Assembly: GCA_964507305.1 (NCBI GenBank)
Contig: CAZDPQ010000119.1
Span: 1-7,510 of the forward strand
Direction of reading: 5' to 3'
DNA: 7,510 bases
DNA from: JAQVYV01 sp964507305
GTDB lineage: Bacteria; Bacillota; Clostridia; Saccharofermentanales; UBA5734
Shown: positions 6,507-7,510 of the stretch, piece by piece
Layout of the letters: each line of letters opens with the position of its first letter
How positions within the stretch are numbered: the stretch's first letter is position 1
The notes under the pieces: model-generated
The model's database searches: none
What the model saw: only the letters and a program-made list of their open reading frames with translations
Told to the model about the DNA's origin: nothing
Program-made: the position numbers and the translations under genes

Positions 6507-6720
6507 CATTATAGCATGATTCGGACGAACGCAACAGACTATGATTTTGTGGCAACATCCGATATAATGAAGCTGCCTGAAATGTACGTTAGCTCTTATA
6601 ATTGAACCTACATCATGATTAAGGGAACCCGAGTCGACGTGGATACGACTGAACGCAGCACAAATGCTGTTAATGGTAAGAGGCCACCGCAGGGCACCCA
6701 CCTTGCAATTGCAGGGTGTC
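6507..6720 (+). ncRNA. large structured non-coding RNA, candidate raiA-motif RNA
   Basis: No convincing reading frame is present, but the stretch is full of complementary arms. A 5' domain nests CATTATA (6507-6513) with TATAATG (6563-6569), TCGGA (6521-6525) with TCCGA (6558-6562), and GCAACA (6531-6536) with TGTGGC (6548-6553, one mismatch). Next TGCCTG (6574-6579) can pair with CAGGGCA (6690-6696, one bulge), enclosing CTCTTA (6593-6598) with TAAGAG (6677-6682), AGTCG (6632-6636) with CGACT (6646-6650), and GCAGCA (6655-6660) with TGCTGT (6665-6670). A 3' stem GGCACCC (6693-6699) with GGGTGTC (6714-6720) competes with the closing pair. The last two stems each contain one G-T pair that would be A-C on the other strand, which places the RNA on +. 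Size (about 210 bases) and position after comFC fit the raiA motif. 6S RNA is an alternative. No clear promoter or terminator is seen, so ends are approximate. Confidence 0.55.
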
Positions 6721-7327
6721 AATTAGGGGGCGACGGCATTTTGGGTCTTTTATTTTCTACGAAAAATGTCGCTTCCATATCAGCCGTCGATGCCGCGAGG
6801 GCCAGAGGGTAGAGCCTGAACGCGTCGCCGACGTTTTTTGTTTCCTCTTCTCCTGAAAAACCCATGTGATAGCGGATGGCAAAAGCCTCTTCATCGGTCA
6901 GGCGCATGTATTTGCTGATGATGTAGACCGATTTTTCACCGTGACCGTAGGGGAAAAGATCCTTGTATTCATAATACGGGACGCTCTGCCATACTCCGGA
7001 GGCGTCTTTCACATTGCGGCTTCCGACCTTGTACGAGTTGATCTTGCAGAGGTCATGGAGGAGGGCGACCACGGCGATGCTTTCATCGGAGCAGGACAGG
7101 CCGTACACATCGCGGACCCTGTCCCGCGCGAGATAATCCTTCAGGCAGTGATAGACGTTGATGCTGTGCTCGGCAAGGCCTCCTTCATAGGAACCATGGA
7201 AGCGGGTGCTCGCGGGTGCCGTGAAAAAATCGGACCCGGGGGACTGAAGAAAGTCGAGCAGCTGACCGTTGCCTTCGCGGGTGATGCATTTGCGGTAGAT
7301 CCCGATATAATCCTCTTTGATGTCCAT
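6719..7327 (-). CDS. HD-domain phosphohydrolase (YhaM-like HD family)
   Basis: A 202-residue cytoplasmic metal-dependent phosphohydrolase or nuclease-like protein. The HD metal ligands are visible: His54 in the GGLAEHS motif, His91-Asp92 in ALLHDLCKI, His129 in YGHGEKS, and His154 in RYHMG, with Asp183 (STADMEATF) as a possible last ligand. The order GGL-x-EH, LLHD-x-x-K-I, GHGEKS matches the HD domain of YhaM-type proteins, but the N-terminal OB nucleic-acid-binding domain of YhaM is absent. The ATG at 7327 has AGGAGGT 6 bases upstream (minus-strand view) and a good promoter about 40 bases beyond it. The gene converges on the structured RNA and its stop overlaps the RNA's last bases. The substrate cannot be read from the sequence. 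Confidence 0.8.
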   Translation of the reverse strand: MDIKEDYIGIYRKCITREGNGQLLDFLQSPGSDFFTAPASTRFHGSYEGGLAEHSINVYHCLKDYLARDRVRDVYGLSCSDESIAVVALLHDLCKINSYKVGSRNVKDASGVWQSVPYYEYKDLFPYGHGEKSVYIISKYMRLTDEEAFAIRYHMGFSGEEETKNVGDAFRLYPLALAASTADMEATFFVENKRPKMPSPPN

Positions 7328-7363
7328 CCTTGACCTCCTGCCGCTTCGGATCCGAATATGTCC

Positions 7364-7393
7364 AGTATAAATCAAACACCCGGAAAAAGCCAA
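7364..7393 (-). promoter_or_regulatory. promoter of the HD-domain gene
   Basis: Read on the minus strand, TTGGCT (7393-7388) and TATACT (7369-7364) are separated by 18 bp, a plausible SigA-type promoter. Transcription would begin near 7357, leaving a leader of about 30 bases before the ATG at 7327. It faces away from the rightward promoter at 7435-7464. Confidence 0.5.
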
Positions 7394-7398
7394 TGATC

Positions 7399-7408
7399 TG
7401 ACCGGTCA
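7399..7408. promoter_or_regulatory. 10-bp palindrome between divergent promoters, possible operator
   Basis: TGACCGGTCA is a perfect palindrome lying 6 bp upstream of the minus-strand -35 box and 27 bp upstream of the rightward -35 box. It sits inside a looser ATGAT (7393-7397) ... ATCAT (7417-7421) inverted pair. A dimeric regulator could bind here. A 10-bp palindrome can also occur by chance. Confidence 0.3.
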
Positions 7409-7434
7409 AAGTATGCATCATGGTGTGGAAGCGG

Positions 7435-7464
7435 TTGACGATGCGGACTTTTCCATTGTAAAAT
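7435..7464 (+). promoter_or_regulatory. rightward promoter of an off-window gene
   Basis: TTGACG (7435-7440) and TAAAAT (7459-7464) are separated by 18 bp, close to the SigA consensus. The start would be near 7471. No start codon with a ribosome binding site follows within the window; a hairpin-forming leader does. Confidence 0.55.
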
Positions 7465-7470
7465 CAAAAG

Positions 7471-7510
7471 AGGCAGATCACGAGTCCCGCGATGAGGGAC
7501 GAACGGATCC
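7471..7510 (+). ncRNA. structured 5' leader, possible T-box riboswitch start (cut by window edge)
   Basis: About 40 leader bases follow the promoter. GTCCC (7484-7488) pairs with GGGAC (7496-7500) around the loop GCGATGA. The sequence GATGAGGGACGA resembles the conserved start of T-box stem I in clostridial aminoacyl-tRNA synthetase leaders, but the diagnostic specifier loop, T-box and terminator would lie beyond the edge, and the AGTA motif is not seen. A generic leader hairpin is an equal alternative. Confidence 0.3.

Noticed and set aside
6607..6700. Resemblance of GGGAACCCGAG and GGCCACCGCAGGG to cobalamin riboswitch boxes
   Set aside because: The order and the conserved GCCACTG B12 box do not match, and the gene downstream is convergent, so a cis-acting riboswitch makes no sense here.
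6501..6722. Open frame of 73 codons on the minus strand within the structured region
   Set aside because: No recognisable protein pattern or ribosome binding site; the stretch is better explained by a structured RNA on the + strand.
6693..6730. Intrinsic terminator after the structured RNA
   Set aside because: The 7-bp stem has a 14-base loop and is followed by AATTAGGGGG, not a T-run.
6615..6812. Open frame of 65 codons on the + strand across the RNA and the HD gene 3' end
   Set aside because: No ribosome binding site, composition unlike the neighbours, and it runs antisense through the HD gene C-terminus.
6866..7333. 155-codon open frame on the + strand
   Set aside because: Antisense shadow of the HD-domain gene, which has a strong ribosome binding site and intact metal ligands.

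Overview
The window looks like a chromosomal segment of a fairly GC-rich Firmicute, probably a Clostridia member. The clues are strong AGGAGG-type ribosome binding sites, a clostridial-style Flp1/DUF4320-like Tad pilus gene set, a YdbC/PC4-type protein, a ComFC-type phosphoribosyltransferase and a structured leader at the right edge. The genus cannot be read from the sequence. There are no insertion sequences, CRISPR arrays, tRNAs or rRNAs, and gene density is high throughout.

Region 1 (1-3373, + strand) is the distal part of a Tad/Flp (type IVb) pilus operon. In order it holds the C-terminal part of a TadB-like inner-membrane platform protein, a TadC-like platform protein, a Flp1-like prepilin, a DUF4320-like small membrane protein, a second small single-pass pseudopilin-like protein, a CpaB/RcpC-like SAF-domain protein, and a PC4/YdbC-type ssDNA-binding protein. 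Genes overlap or sit a few tens of bases apart, so co-transcription is likely. The ATPase, TadZ and prepilin peptidase genes are not in the window. A hairpin between tadC and flp, and two in-frame prepilin starts each with an excellent ribosome binding site, suggest that pilin output is tuned separately from the platform genes.

Region 2 (3374-5700, + strand) begins with a GC-rich repeat that can fold into two mutually exclusive hairpins. Next come an AraC-family regulator (TTG start) and, 18 bases later, metK (S-adenosylmethionine synthetase). The pair is probably one transcription unit. No SAM riboswitch was recognised upstream.

Region 3 (5701-6720) holds a ComFC-type phosphoribosyltransferase gene and then a roughly 210-base non-coding stretch full of nested complementary helices. 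Two G-U pairs place the RNA on the + strand. Its size and position just after comFC fit the raiA-motif class of large structured RNA, though this cannot be confirmed by reading alone. It is the most interesting element here.

Region 4 (6719-7510) has an HD-domain phosphohydrolase gene on the minus strand, converging on the RNA. Its promoter diverges from a second, rightward promoter that starts a structured leader, possibly a T-box riboswitch, cut by the window edge.
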